The position numbers and the translations under genes are program-made. Below are positions 49,410-60,809 of a DNA stretch of 64,000 nt, one piece after another. Below the pieces are notes generated by a model that ran no database searches, was not told where the DNA came from, and was given only the letters and a program-made list of their open reading frames with translations. Within the stretch, counting starts at the first letter, position 1; every line of letters starts with the position of its first letter. The DNA is from Phlyctochytrium arcticum (Eukaryota > Chytridiomycota > Chytridiomycetes > Chytridiales > Chytridiaceae), in contig JAHLKI010000002.1 of the NCBI GenBank assembly GCA_025602905.1, positions 434,001 to 498,000 of the forward strand, read 5' to 3'.

Positions 49410-51428
49410 CTACATCCTCCCCAGAGGAACACGGCGGTTGCGCAGCACTCTGACGGGTGCCTCTTCATCTCTGACAGCAGTGGGTTCAGCAGGGGCGGTT
49501 CGCGTAGCGGGGACGGCGGTCGTAGAGGGAACAGTAGGGGTAGAGGGAACCGTTGCCGCCGGACTATGTTTGGTCCGTTCCAGATAGTCCGCGAAATCAT
49601 CCAATGCAGCGTGATTCAGATGCTCGATAGGTTCCCATGTGTCTTCGGCAGCCGAATATCCAGACCACCGGATACGATACTCATCTTGTTTCCTTTTTTC
49701 GTTCCAGCGGTGATCGATGATGTCTTCAACTGCCCACAGAGATTGTCCCTCATCATCCAATTCCGGAAACGATCCCGGGAAACGATCTTCAGGCCCTTCA
49801 TAACGTTTGACCAGAGAGACATCAAATTTCGGGAAGATGCGCCAATGCCTAGGAAGTTCCAGGTGCACGTTTCGCCCGGCTTGCTCACCAACCACGAAAG
49901 GTCCCGTCCATTTGTCCTTGAGCTTCTCCACGTTCTGGTACTTGAGCTTTAAATTCTTGGTGTTCAACAGCACCCGATCTCCTTGCTTGTAAGCGGCCGC
50001 ATTTCGTTTGTGCAATGGGGTCAGGGGGATCGGTCTGATGAAAGAAAGGGGCTCAAAGAAAAGTAAAATGGACGCTATATGCAACTTCCCAGGTTGCGAG
50101 AGTTCGGGTAGTGTAATGGTCGAAAAACACTTAAAGTTATGTCTAATGCTATCAGAGTACTTTATGATGGAAGAAAACCTGTCACGAGTGTGGCGCATGC
50201 CAGCTCGCGCAGTAATGATTGCTACCGCTCTCAGGGACCAATGACACATGTCATTCGGCCGCCTGCCGCTAGTATAAAAGAACCAGAACCCGTCACAAAA
50301 ACGAGCCGCTGGTGAAGGACCGCCCTCGGGCTGACCCTCCCCATCTACTTTCGATCGCTGTAATCCTACAGCCGAACCATCCGCGTCCGGACTTGGTTCC
50401 ATTTCGGGCCTACGCACCAACGTCGCGTTCACCCGAGCTCCATTCGGGCAATTAGTTGAAATATGTCCCTTCTTGTTACACTTGAAACAAGTGAGGCCGG
50501 CAACCCGCTTGGCGTATTCTTCCGGAGTCTCCACCTTTCGTGAAGAGCGGACAGAACTAGATGCTTGACCTGAGGAAGATGTCGAAGAAGAACCCCCTGC
50601 CGATCCCAGAGATTTCTGCGACTCCGAACTACCCTTCCCCTCCTTCTTCATCTCAGCGCGCCACTTTTCGCGCATCTGATTATACTGTTCCCGGGGAACA
50701 TGCACGTTTCCAGTGGTTGTGGGAGCAGACACTGCGCCGCGCGTTCCCTTCTCCTTCCGCTGCGCAATCCGGAACTGGTCTTCCAGACCCATTTCGTCCA
50801 CCAATTCAACTTCAGTGAGGCGGTGCAAACGGGCGCCTACTTTGCTGATAACGTCCGGGCGTGCCTTTTCTTTCAACTTCGTCATGTAGATATGGCGGTC
50901 CATGTGGGCACCGACCGTTTCCCATAACTTGTCCAACTCGGCTTTCCACTCCAGAAAGCTTTTTGAACCCTGAATCGACGCTTCCCACTCTGCAATAACT
51001 GCCGCATCTGAATTGGGCCTCAAGAATCGCAAATAGAGTTCTTCCAGGAAGTCATCATACGTCTTCCAACTGTTGATGCGCTGTTGATACATCTCATACG
51101 CCTTCCCATCCGGGTGCAAGAAGTACTTTACCAAAAGAAGTAACAACCGCTGGAAACGTGGATCCATATCACCAAGATCGACTTCCTGTTCTTCGAAAGC
51201 TCGGCGAACTTCAGCCTCGAAATCCATCAATGCCCGTCTGTCAGTTTCACCGACTTTGCCTTTAAAACGGATCTCAGGAACTACGCCTTCGCGAATCAGC
51301 TGAAGCTTTCTCATCAGCTTCTCCCGTTTAACATTTTCGAGCTTGTCAACAAGTATGCCACTAGATGCTGGGTGTTGAAGAGTGAAAGGGTTTGTCGTTG
51401 TGGGAGTTTCCAGATCTCGGACACCCAT
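49410..51428 (-). CDS. Ty3-like Gag fused to integrase C-terminus and chromodomain (internal deletion)
   Basis: The ORF of 672 residues starts at ATG 51428. The first half is a retrotransposon Gag (FQRLLLLLVKYFLHPDGKAY, then LRPNSDAAVIAEWEAS) with a zinc knuckle CFKCNKKGHISTNC (CX2CX4HX4C). About 100 residues of unrelated sequence follow. Next come the GPY/F module of a Ty3 integrase (KDKWTGPFVVGEQAGRNVHLELP-like, in two parts) and a chromodomain (YRIRWSGYSAAEDTWEP). Protease, RT, RNase H and the integrase catalytic core are absent, yet the frame is open throughout. It lies inside the MULE's terminal repeats with no LTRs, so it is cargo or a domesticated remnant. Confidence 0.85.
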   Translation of the reverse strand: MGVRDLETPTTTNPFTLQHPASSGILVDKLENVKREKLMRKLQLIREGVVPEIRFKGKVGETDRRALMDFEAEVRRAFEEQEVDLGDMDPRFQRLLLLLVKYFLHPDGKAYEMYQQRINSWKTYDDFLEELYLRFLRPNSDAAVIAEWEASIQGSKSFLEWKAELDKLWETVGAHMDRHIYMTKLKEKARPDVISKVGARLHRLTEVELVDEMGLEDQFRIAQRKEKGTRGAVSAPTTTGNVHVPREQYNQMREKWRAEMKKEGKGSSESQKSLGSAGGSSSTSSSGQASSSVRSSRKVETPEEYAKRVAGLTCFKCNKKGHISTNCPNGARVNATLVRRPEMEPSPDADGSAVGLQRSKVDGEGQPEGGPSPAARFCDGFWFFYTSGRRPNDMCHWSLRAVAIITARAGMRHTRDRFSSIIKYSDSIRHNFKCFSTITLPELSQPGKLHIASILLFFEPLSFIRPIPLTPLHKRNAAAYKQGDRVLLNTKNLKLKYQNVEKLKDKWTGPFVVGEQAGRNVHLELPRHWRIFPKFDVSLVKRYEGPEDRFPGSFPELDDEGQSLWAVEDIIDHRWNEKRKQDEYRIRWSGYSAAEDTWEPIEHLNHAALDDFADYLERTKHSPAATVPSTPTVPSTTAVPATRTAPAEPTAVRDEEAPVRVLRNRRVPLGRM

Positions 51429-51456
51429 TGGGTGGCTATGTAGCGAATCTCATGTT

Positions 51457-51538
51457 TATATTTGATCATTATTACAAAAAAACGTGACGATATATGGGGG
51501 GGTGTCGCGCTAAGTTTTGACACCGGGTGTCGCTTTAC
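51457..51538. repeat. internal inverted repeat, right copy (82 bp)
   Basis: This is the reverse complement of 47522-47602, one base longer in a G run. It lies 29 bp upstream of the Gag-chromodomain start codon and may act as its promoter. Confidence 0.9.
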
Positions 51539-51722
51539 GATATCCCTAATGGAAAAGGTTGGGGCAATTGAGTTGATGATTGAGAACTGGAATTGTGGGA
51601 TTCCAATCAAAAAGCATTGAGATCTAGCGCTCTACACAACTAAGCAATGTGTCATACCACTGCCGGAAATCCTGCAGTGGTTTTTGAAAATGCAAATCAC
51701 GAGGGGGGTTGTGAGGACCCTG

Positions 51723-51731
51723 ACTCACACT
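51723..51731. repeat. right target-site duplication (9 bp)
   Basis: ACTCACACT follows the CCCTG end of the right terminal repeat and matches 47382-47390 exactly. Confidence 0.9.
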
Positions 51732-54700
51732 ATCCTTCAGTAGACGGTTCCTTAACCCCATTGCAAGAAGAGCGATAAATTGACTTCAAATTGCGCTTCT
51801 GCAATTTATTCGAACCGGCGTGGATCTTGTCCCGATTGCATCTTTCTGCCTCCGTCCTAGCCGGCCTTGGCCTGAGTTCTTTGATGATTGGTCTGCAAGT
51901 AAACAGCCGGAAATTCCCACCTGCACTCAAACACGGCCAGCTTTTGTGACCTCGGCGTTGATAAGCTCACGCTGAGCACAGGTGTCATTGTACCGCAATC
52001 TTCGATAAATAACATCATCCTAAGCAAATGTCAGATCCGAAATATCTGACGAATTCCTTGCATTCTGGTCCTTGCAAAAAATTTTACGTCGCGTCATCAA
52101 GCCCAGGTGCAAGCATCTCGTGGCTATTTCCATCGACAATTTGTGAATCACTGTGGTTCCAGAAATGGTGAATTTGACCGACGCACCATTTAAGTGTCTC
52201 CTCCAGAAATCCCAAAACTTCAGGGTGTCAATCTTCGTTGAAGTGGTAGTCGGGCAGGCCTGATGACGAGTCTAATAAGACATCTGACCGTTCGCCCGGG
52301 GAAAAGTAATAGTTGCTTTTATAAGAGAGAGCGAGTGCTTTTCGTAAAGGTCAAGAGGTGTGCATCCGGAAGGAATCTATCGGCGTCGAAGGGATATAAC
52401 TCATCTCGAAACTCTGGATCCGTAGTTATGAAAGGGTGAAAGGGTCCTTGATTCCAAGATTGGGTTAACCACTCAAGAGATATTACACACGCTTGGTATC
52501 GACGCCATATAGCTTGCTACCATACTGGCGGCTTGCGGGAATGCCCAAGGCGCGTTGAAGTCAAATATGGCCAAAGGATTGTGCGCAGATAGTCCGACAC
52601 GGATTCGATTGGGGTCATCGCACTGGCAAGGGGACTGAGATCTGAGATTGTCAACTGTTCGGATAAAGTAAGGACCCGTTACGACGCGAGAAAGAGTTCG
52701 CGCGAATCAGTATGTGTTGGGCGACGCTGGTGCTGTCTTCGGTGTTAAGTATTGTTGTGGATGAGATGCAGAATCTGATGCAGAATGGAAAAAACGTACG
52801 CGACAAAAGCATAATTCCAATCTAAACAAATAGAATCTTCCATTCGCACCTAGGCCTGTGGCTCAGCTCGAATTTCGGACCAGAGCCACGGTAGCTCAAC
52901 CGCGCCGATCTAGTGGATAATGTGGATTTGAGAACCACGGTACAGTCGGGACTCAGCACGGTACTCGTACACCCGGTCCAAATCGCCTTGGAAAACTCTT
53001 GATGAGTCTTGAACGACCTCAACCGTTTTTTCCCCACAACGATATCGATATATTTTGATTGCGCATCGTTTGCTTTTTGTGGTCTGGAAAATTCTGGAAA
53101 GAGCCATTGAAGACATACCAGTATATCAGTGACTGAGTACAGCGTCGCAGAGGAATCCATCACAGCAGTTGAGCTCGCAATTGAACTCGGAAAGAGTACC
53201 GTGTTACCCGTTCGGCTAGAGAGCGGAAGATGATGTGAATTGAGTGGGAGAACGCGGCTGTCCCGAAATCATGAACCTTATTATTTGGTATTTTAATTAT
53301 TAGTTTCCTTAGCTACCTTTCCCACCTCCGTTGCGGAAATACGGACCTTGGGCCAGTGTTTTTTCACAATGCTGCATGCTTATATGACGTGCCCGTCAGG
53401 TCTACTACGTATGCATGTACTCGACAATGGTACCCGAGTACTAACAATCACCGATAACAGTGCTTATACAAAGCTGAAGCTTAGAAAGCTTTTGCACCGT
53501 GAATTTGACCGTGAATTACGATCGACCTCTTTGAATGCCCATTGTGAGTTTCGAGCATTGGCTGGAGTATGTAGAGAGTTCCTTGGACGGTCAAGCTGGC
53601 GACAACCTTGCGATTGGTTTCACAAGTGTCAGCCGAGTGACATGGCAAAGTCAGATGCTGGAATGGTCTCTTGGAACGTGCTAATCACGGTATTGCCGAT
53701 GCCACGAGGCAGCGTCGAGGCTGAATTTCGGCTGTGTGTTCAACCCTCGCCTCGTACTCGAGTATGTACGAGTATGTATCCTGCGAAACCATGGAAAGTA
53801 GTCTATCCGCTTGCCACCGGCTTTCCTGCCCGCTTGCCGCGGTAGATCCTCTGTATATATACAGTACTATCCTGATCCTGTTGATCTGAAAAAATGTGGA
53901 AGAGAACACCCGAGCAAGTCATCGCCCCTATCGCTGTTTCACAGATTTCAAAGAAAAATAATTCCACAACTTTGCAATTTTGGTGCGTTTGCAACATCAA
54001 CGAAGTTACGAACCCATTTTGCAACCTCGCGACATCAACCGTACAAGCCGTACAACAACTATGATCATTGGTATAGGCATTACCCGCGAACTTTATACAA
54101 TGAGTTCCTACTTCCTATTGGAGCGTCAACATCGCTTCGAGCCCCCCAGGAAATAGGTGGAGAGTTGGAGGTGCCAGATTCGTGGCATCCGAGATATGTA
54201 TTTGAGTGCATGGATCCAGCATGGGTCCCTGAGAGGAAGCAGAGCCGGCTATCTATCTATGGTTACACATGTGCATCAAACATGGGCCGTTGCAGACCTC
54301 GACACTTATACGTTGCTGCAGAGGGAGCAGGTGACGGATTTGCGACATTGATCAACGAGTGAGACATGCTTTCCCCAGGGTGAGTCTGGGTGACAGCATG
54401 TCCCCGGCTATGACCAAAGTGTTTGACGCCGGATGATATGTTTTGCAACACGATTCCACAGGCACCAGACCAAACATCCACCCAAACTGGATAACACCCT
54501 TCTTGGTCGGTCCATAACAAACTCTCTGCACAGAATCCTCGCATCGACGTTGTTCTTGTGATAGGTCCTTTACCTTTTTCCACAGATACAATCCTGGGTC
54601 CAGGTTTTGTTCAAGGTTGAAATTCGTTTCTCTCCAGCAGTGTTTGCAATCTTTCATCACACATTGTGGATTCGCCCATCTCTTGTATACCACACATGAT

Positions 54701-55292
54701 CCGGCAAGTTCAAGCTGCCAGAAGTGGCGACTGAAGTAAGGGAAAGATACGTTAGAGATTAGCGGTACTCGGCGTTGACATTGTTGTTGATGTGCCTGAT
54801 GCAAAAACAGAATCTGGATGGAAAATTAGAACGCGGATCAAAGACCGAAATCATTCTGCGTACAGTACCTGGGCGAATTGAGCTTTCAGCCCAACAATTT
54901 CTGGTAAGTAGGGAAGGGATAAGCGCTGGTACTTGAGTTTATATAGTCAAGGCCCCAGGCAGTGATCTTTCGGTGGTATGGCAAGATTCAACGCCCGAGA
55001 ATTTCAAAAACCTGGGAAGTGTCAGGTGGCTATGTTTTTCATATTCATGATCCGAAGAGGCAGACGAGAGATTCTCCGCCGGAGCCCATGGTGGAAACCC
55101 CGCTTGGCCGTCTTTCAATTGCTTCTATAGATCTACCAGAGCAGGATCTCGAGTATTTGGACAACAGGACTGGCGCCCAATATAATGTTGTATGCCAGCA
55201 GAAGATTATATGGTCAATATAAAAACACCACATGGTCCCTGTCAGATTTACTTAAATAGATCGATAAATACATAAAACCCGCGCTAATCAGC
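51732..55292. other. 3.5 kb without a secure gene
   Basis: Several frames of 100-180 codons occur, the longest on the plus strand at 53811-54362, which reads PDSWHPRYVFECMDPAWVPE. None has a recognisable domain, and codon use is not distinctive. Minus-strand frames at 54352-54804 overlap it. I treat the region as intergenic or decayed sequence. Confidence 0.4.
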
Positions 55293-56647
55293 CTAATCCA
55301 CGGAGTCGTCCTGAGAGGGCGTCTTCGGAGCTGAGGCTCGTGGTTTGAGCAGGTTCAGCCGACTCTGTGCAACATCGCAGGTATAGATGGATCCACATTT
55401 ACAATCATTGGCTGACTTCACATTGCGAAAAGTTAGGCTGAGGCGAGTCCCGCGCTCCACGGATCTGCCATCGACAATATCAGTCCGTCGAGGTCGAATG
55501 CCATGTTCCCAGTCATATCGCGCGGGGCCTGACATAATTATCAACGACCTGGGCGGTAAGTAGACAGAGATGGTACGGTAGCCTGACGGGACAGAGCCAT
55601 CTACGCGACGAAACTCCATAACGACTCCTGAATCCAGGCTCAATGACAGAATAAACTCGCCGAGGACCGAGTGAACATCCGTGTGAGGTGCAATGCCTCC
55701 TCCAGGCCAGTATTCATTGATTGTAAGCTGATCAGGAACGGGGTGCGCGGGGAACATATTTGCATACTTTTCAAACAACGCATTGCAATATGCCGGCATA
55801 GGGTCAATGCCAGTCTTGTCAACACCGTTCAATGTCTGCGAGGAGAGTAAAACAATAAACAAACAAATTGCTGGCAAGTGGCGATCGCCCATCATGAACG
55901 CCAGTGGCAAACATGGCGGATGGACCAACTCACATAGTCAAACCGGTACCCAAAATGTTGCACGCGTCGTCTCTTCAGATTGGCCCACTTAGAGGTTGGC
56001 CTTTCCTCATCTAAGGATTCCATGAATTTGAGTTCTTTCTTGAAGGAGGGGTCCTGACTAAAGCCGCCTCGGATTACGTTCAAAAGTGTATCCTCTTGGC
56101 AAGCTGAGACAAATTCAGGTACGAGAATCAATCCCGGAATCAACTGAGAGACCTCCAGGGGATCAGAGATCGTACGGACTGCCTTTGCTTCCTGCAGCGC
56201 AAAAGCCAAAAATAAGGGTTTTGACAATCCGTCGGCAATCATGATACATTGGAGATCCATAGCGCGGGAAGCCGCGCGGGCCTCTGGCTCAGATGTAAAG
56301 GAGACAAAGGCGTAAGGCTTCCCCAAGATCATCTCCACCCTGGAGAAGCCGGGAAAAGCCCCGAAAGCCCGCTCCAAATCTTCCACGCGCACTCTTCCGA
56401 CCTCTCCGGAACTGCCCAGGTTGAAAACAAGAAGCTTGGGTGCTAGCATGTCAGGACTGTCGATATTGGCAATGAGTTCATTGAGCGGCCTTCCTTGAAA
56501 TCGAGCAAATTGTTCAAGTTGCGCCTGACGCTTCCGATTGAGTCGCTCCTGCTTTTGCTGGGATCGTTTAGAACCCAAAGGACTCTGTGGAACATTTTGA
56601 TTTAGCAGGTGCCCCGATATCAGCCCAGAAGCATTTGTCGCCGCCAT
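55293..56647 (-). CDS. ALKBH8: ALKBH8-like RRM-AlkB dioxygenase
   Basis: The protein combines an RNA-recognition motif with an AlkB Fe(II)/2-oxoglutarate dioxygenase domain, the architecture of ALKBH8, which hydroxylates wobble-uridine modifications in tRNA. Exon 1 is 56647-55934 and exon 2 is 55835-55293, separated by a 98-bp intron (GTGAGT...CGCAG, phase 0); total 418 residues. A basic N-terminal helix precedes the RRM (LLVFNLGSSGEVGRVRVEDL, then YAFVSFTS). The AlkB part has NEYWPGGGIAPHTDVHS with the iron-binding HxD, the second His in YDWEHGI, and the 2-oxoglutarate Arg region TRLSLTFRNV. A CKCGSIYTC cluster near the C-terminus could bind zinc. No methyltransferase domain is attached, unlike animal ALKBH8. 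Confidence 0.88.
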
Positions 56648-59600
56648 TCGCCCATTCTTCTATTGCTCTGCTAAGGGTTTCCGATGTTGGTGATGTATAT
56701 GGAGAATGGAGCAAAAGCCGGAGCAAAAGAGCAGAGCAAGACTCAGCAAGAGTTGAGATTGGTCAAATTCCCAGATTCTGCGGGGACCACGTGAGAGGCT
56801 TGGCTCCGTCGACTTCCGACTCCGCCCAAAGTCAATGTTGACCTCGACAACTTGATGCCAACATGCATCAAATCTAAGTTTGACCCAGAGTCAATGGCCA
56901 TAGCTGCATCGGCCGTTTTGAAAAATTTACGCGTAAAAACAATGGGATTGTTGATGCGCAACCCACAATGATCTTGATCGTGCGGTCCCGTAGCTGAACG
57001 AAGGTTATAAAGCGGAAGCTGTTTGAACGAATGCCTCTTTCATCGCCGCCAAATGTGCGAAGGCTGCGCGGATTGCGCTGGATTTTTTATTAAACTCTGC
57101 ACCACAACTACGAACCCCACCTGCTATCCCGCCAGCTTCGATCTAGGCCTAGCGGAACCTCCGCTGGCATAGAGTTTTGGAAAGTCGCAAGAGATGAGGG
57201 GATACTCGTACTCAGAGAGCCTTTCCGTAGCACCACGCACCCTGGGGACTTGGGAGTGCCAGTGGTGGCTCGACCTTCAATTCACTCCGAATAAACAAAG
57301 GACCTGGGATATTGACAATTTAACACATCTCATTCTCATGGGAATTGCACATCCGGGAATCGATGGAAATCCCAGCCTGCCTAGAAAATGTACTCTAAAT
57401 AATCAAATCATGGGCCTCGGGAACGGATTCTTACCTTGTTCTAAATACGAGTATGATAATCTTGTCACACTTGTCAGTGCGGTGAGTATGATATAAATCG
57501 CGTGATGAATCGTGTGCTCGAGTACTCCCAGACGGACTGTGGGGTCGTGGAGTACATAGAGTACTCGATCTCTCCAAGGAAAAGTTGTGCGTGGGTTCGC
57601 TTTCTCACAAAGAACCGAAGGCACGGCCGTAACGGCGATAGAAGATAGGATTCGTTCGCAAAAGTCGGGAATAATCGTTCGCAAAAGTCGGGAATAATGT
57701 TTTTAATGTGCATGCGTACTCATACAACAAATAATGGTTGCCAGAACAATGCTAATGCACATGTTGAATTAAGCATCAAATATATAGGTAATTCTTACGA
57801 TAGGTAAGCTTCGCGCGCGTGGCCCGTTGGCCTCTGCTTGATGCGACAAACCCCATTCTCCGGGCAAGTCAAGTTAGTCAACGCGTTACCAGTGGCAGCA
57901 GCTGGCCGCTGAAGGTAAACCGCCGGATCGGTACACTATTGCTACGGTAGCAATTTAGGACACGGTTTCATGGACTGCCTGCTTGTGGACACTTCCAATT
58001 CACTTCCTTGGACTTTCACCAGCTGAATTTAAACTTGCGACTTCTTTATGTTAAAAATCCTGGCCCGGAAATAACGACCTTCCTATTCTCGACGGTTGGA
58101 GCTGATGTCCTGTATTCGCGATACGAGCCTGATCACATTCGATATCCATCTGACTTGGGCGTCCGTCCAGCCATCTTCGCAAAACCACAACGCCGGCTGA
58201 CGCCTTTACCAGAACACTCCTTAATTTCTCGGCGCGCGAGATCCCAAAAATTCCAGCACGTACACAGTACTCGAGCAAATCGACTTTACCTAAAGATTTG
58301 ACGCGCAGATATCCAAAGCACCCCACGCACGTTCCGCAAGCAAATAGGACTTGGGTCTTCCACGACATTCATCACGGTTGAATTGAGACTGTGGGGCTCT
58401 CTCACGGCTTCAAGAGTCTGTTTATACTCTCCTCTTTCAGTCTCCGATTCCGATTCCGGTTCATTTGAAACCTCACCTCCGACTTCCAACCTCCGCTGGC
58501 TGGCCATCGTGCGCCTGTCGCGCATACCCCACTCCGACTAGTCGTCGCCAGTCATCATCGCGGTTTCCTGCCCCATATCATACCACAGTACCCTTCCCCT
58601 AGTGCCGGTTCCGCTTCTTCCGCCATTCGTGTTGGAACCTGGGAGGCTTTGAACCCATCATCAACAGTCGAACGTCCCCGCCTCAGCTAATATTGGCTTG
58701 GAGAAATCTGGCAACAAAGTCACCTGTTGCTCATCCTCGCAATAGCGATAACCCTGTCGTGGGACCTAGCCGTTCGCTTTGTGCATCCGTCGACCAATCG
58801 TTATTTCGTGAATTGCATCACTCTGCCCAATCCTGTTGTTCTTGGGCCATCGCTCGCGTTAGTAGTTGTTCTAGCACGGCGGAAGTCACCGACCGGGGAG
58901 ATACCCCGGTCGCCGCTAAACTCCCCAACCGCGCGGAATTGTTCAATCTGAACCGACAGACTCGAATCCCATTGTCATCAACGAAATCCAACAGCCGGAA
59001 AGTGCTTGGCGGCGGAACCTTTCAGGAGCCTTTTGGGCAAGTTTTGCTGCGCTCTACAAATTATATCCAAACGTACTCGAATAACGCCGACCTGTCATTC
59101 CTTGCCCGCTGTCAAATTACCGTACCACCAACATTACAGTATTTTCCCTCTGCGACAATCGGCCTTTGTTCCATCAACCTAATTTTTTACCTCGGAAAGA
59201 CTTGTCGAAAACTTGGCTTTACATTTTTTATACGTACATCCAAGGGTGCTTGGCTTGCATTGCTGCAATCTGTGGGACGGGCGCTACAGGGCTTGTTCTA
59301 CTTGCAACCGACTGCGATTTTGCGCTCGCCTATATCATCATCAACGTTTTGTAAGTATTCCAACAGTTTGCTATCTGGGGGCCCATCTTTTTGCATTTTG
59401 CCAAAGAGGGTAAGAAAGCCAAGCCTCTCTTTGACTTACGATTTGTTGTTTGTTTAAAAACCCGCTAGGCCATAACGAGCGAGCGACACGATCCAAAAAA
59501 GCAGCCTTCTCAATTTTGCTCAACAGCAAAACACTCGTACAGACATCATCAATTGCACTAGCCGTTTGGGGCCTACACCGCTCGGACGGCCTGATTGACA

Positions 59601-59669
59601 GCTATCCAACCCTGGTCTCAGATTTACGCCATCTTGTGCATCAACAGCGACAGCTCTATCGCAACAGTT
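56648..59669. other. 3 kb upstream of ALKBH8, no secure gene
   Basis: It contains the ALKBH8 promoter and a tandem duplication at 57653-57698. A plus-strand frame at 58693-59457 (254 codons) is open but has overlapping open frames and no recognisable domain. It may be the 5' leader region of the low-complexity gene that follows. Confidence 0.4.
57653..57698. repeat. perfect tandem duplication of 23 bp
   Basis: The unit beginning CGTTCGCAAAAGTCGGGAAT occurs twice back to back (57653-57675 and 57676-57698) with no mismatch, suggesting a recent slippage or filler event. Confidence 0.95.
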
Positions 59670-60437
59670 ATGCAACCAAGTGAACATCCATCTAAGCGGT
59701 CGCGGCCGCATTCAGCTTCCCCTGCATCATCATTGTCAGGGGGCAGCCCCGATGCACTCCACCACTCATTACCAGCGGGTTCCCGGCGGCTTTCGACCAC
59801 CACGTCTTCAAATTCGAGTTCCTCGTCCAAGCACGCGCCGGCGTCTGCAACAACGCCGGGCAGGGAATCCGTGCACCGTTTACCACCAGCATCAGGATAT
59901 GACCCTGGATCTCCTGCCTTTCAAGCGCATCACGTTCCACATTCTCATCATCAGCAGCAGCAGCAACAGCATCACGACTCTCAACCTCTTCACCGAACAC
60001 CACCACCTCCCTCGTCGCGCATCAGCGATGCCGAGGCCAGCATGAGTAGTCCGTTCAACGATCGCATGCATCAAGTACCTCCATCAGCCGAGCAAGAATA
60101 CGTGCCGTCGTCGTCGTCGTCGGGGTCCGCTAGCGTGTTGATACACCATCCAAATTTCTACACCGATGAGCACAGCACCACCAATCCCAACAACATCCAT
60201 CCCGCCGGCTCCAGCAGCATCAACACTAGTGGGCGCTCTTCGCCACATCTCAGGAATCCTTCATTCCGATTCCCGCACAACGTCCCTCCTGCGAAACAAC
60301 ATCCTCAGCCTTCACATTACCATCCCCATCACACGTCTCCCGTTGCGCGCGCCCTACCACCACCGCCGCCGCCGCCATCGGGTCCTCCACCTCCATCTCA
60401 GCGCAACCCAAGATTTTGGCGCCAAAAATTTACATAA
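59670..60437 (+). CDS. low-complexity Ser/Pro/His/Gln-rich protein, possibly truncated
   Basis: I start at ATG 59670 (MQPSEHPSKRSRPHSASP). The frame encodes 255 residues: a basic nuclear-localisation-like KRSRP, poly-Ser, a poly-Gln/His run (SHHQQQQQQHH), and poly-Pro near the end, stopping at NPRFWRQKFT. This composition is typical of the N-terminal activation region of fungal transcription factors, but no DNA-binding domain follows. The stop comes soon after a TTTTGGCGCCAAAA palindrome. The downstream zinc-finger element lies 370 bp away, so the original C-terminus may have been displaced by it. That is inference. Confidence 0.5.
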   Translation: MQPSEHPSKRSRPHSASPASSLSGGSPDALHHSLPAGSRRLSTTTSSNSSSSSKHAPASATTPGRESVHRLPPASGYDPGSPAFQAHHVPHSHHQQQQQQHHDSQPLHRTPPPPSSRISDAEASMSSPFNDRMHQVPPSAEQEYVPSSSSSGSASVLIHHPNFYTDEHSTTNPNNIHPAGSSSINTSGRSSPHLRNPSFRFPHNVPPAKQHPQPSHYHPHHTSPVARALPPPPPPPSGPPPPSQRNPRFWRQKFT

Positions 60438-60809
60438 GCAATGTCCGACAGCCCGAACCATTTCCGCGAGAATGAAGGGATACCTGAAAGTGACCCAATT
60501 TCACCCAAACTTTATATAAAATAACGAAACCGAGTAAACGAGAATGAAGGAAACATATCTAAGAAGCTAGGGAAAACGTGGCCGCTACCTCAGACTATAT
60601 AAAGGATAGAGTTTGACCCGAAAAACCAACAGTCTAAGCGCATCTAAGAATTTGATGGGGTACGTGAAATGCGTAAGCATGGTGAGATACACGAGCTACT
60701 GAGTTGATGTTGAAACTGATGATTCTAAATAGTGTTTGAAAGAAGGTTGTTAATCGCTCATAGCCGGGAAAAGGACGCAACTCGCGAGACACTGAGCGGT
60801 ACCTCTGGC
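60438..60809. other. gap between low-complexity gene and zinc-finger gene
   Basis: These 372 bp contain two copies of a CGAGAATGAAGG word (near 60469 and 60539). I see no coding sequence. It is probably the 3' flank, or left end, of the zinc-finger element. Confidence 0.4.

Larger units (their letters stand above)
47391..51722. mobile_element. complete Mutator-like (MULE) insertion carrying a Gag-chromodomain ORF
   Basis: The element is 4332 bp long with 16-bp terminal inverted repeats (CAGGGTCCTCACAACC at 47391-47406, complement at 51707-51722) and a perfect 9-bp target duplication. A second, internal inverted repeat of about 81 bp lies 130-185 bp inside each end. It contains a MULE transposase (minus strand) and a retrotransposon-derived ORF (minus strand). 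The intact duplication shows that it moved as one unit. Confidence 0.85.

Noticed and set aside
53348..54362. Two plus-strand frames of 165 and 183 codons
   Set aside because: No family resemblance and no convincing splice link between them or to neighbours; kept as unassigned sequence.
58693..59457. 254-codon plus-strand frame
   Set aside because: Other frames are open at the same place, and no domain, signal or conserved spacing is visible.
60414..60427. TTTTGGCGCCAAAA as an E2F-type promoter site
   Set aside because: It lies inside the end of an open reading frame and far from any start codon on a consistent strand.
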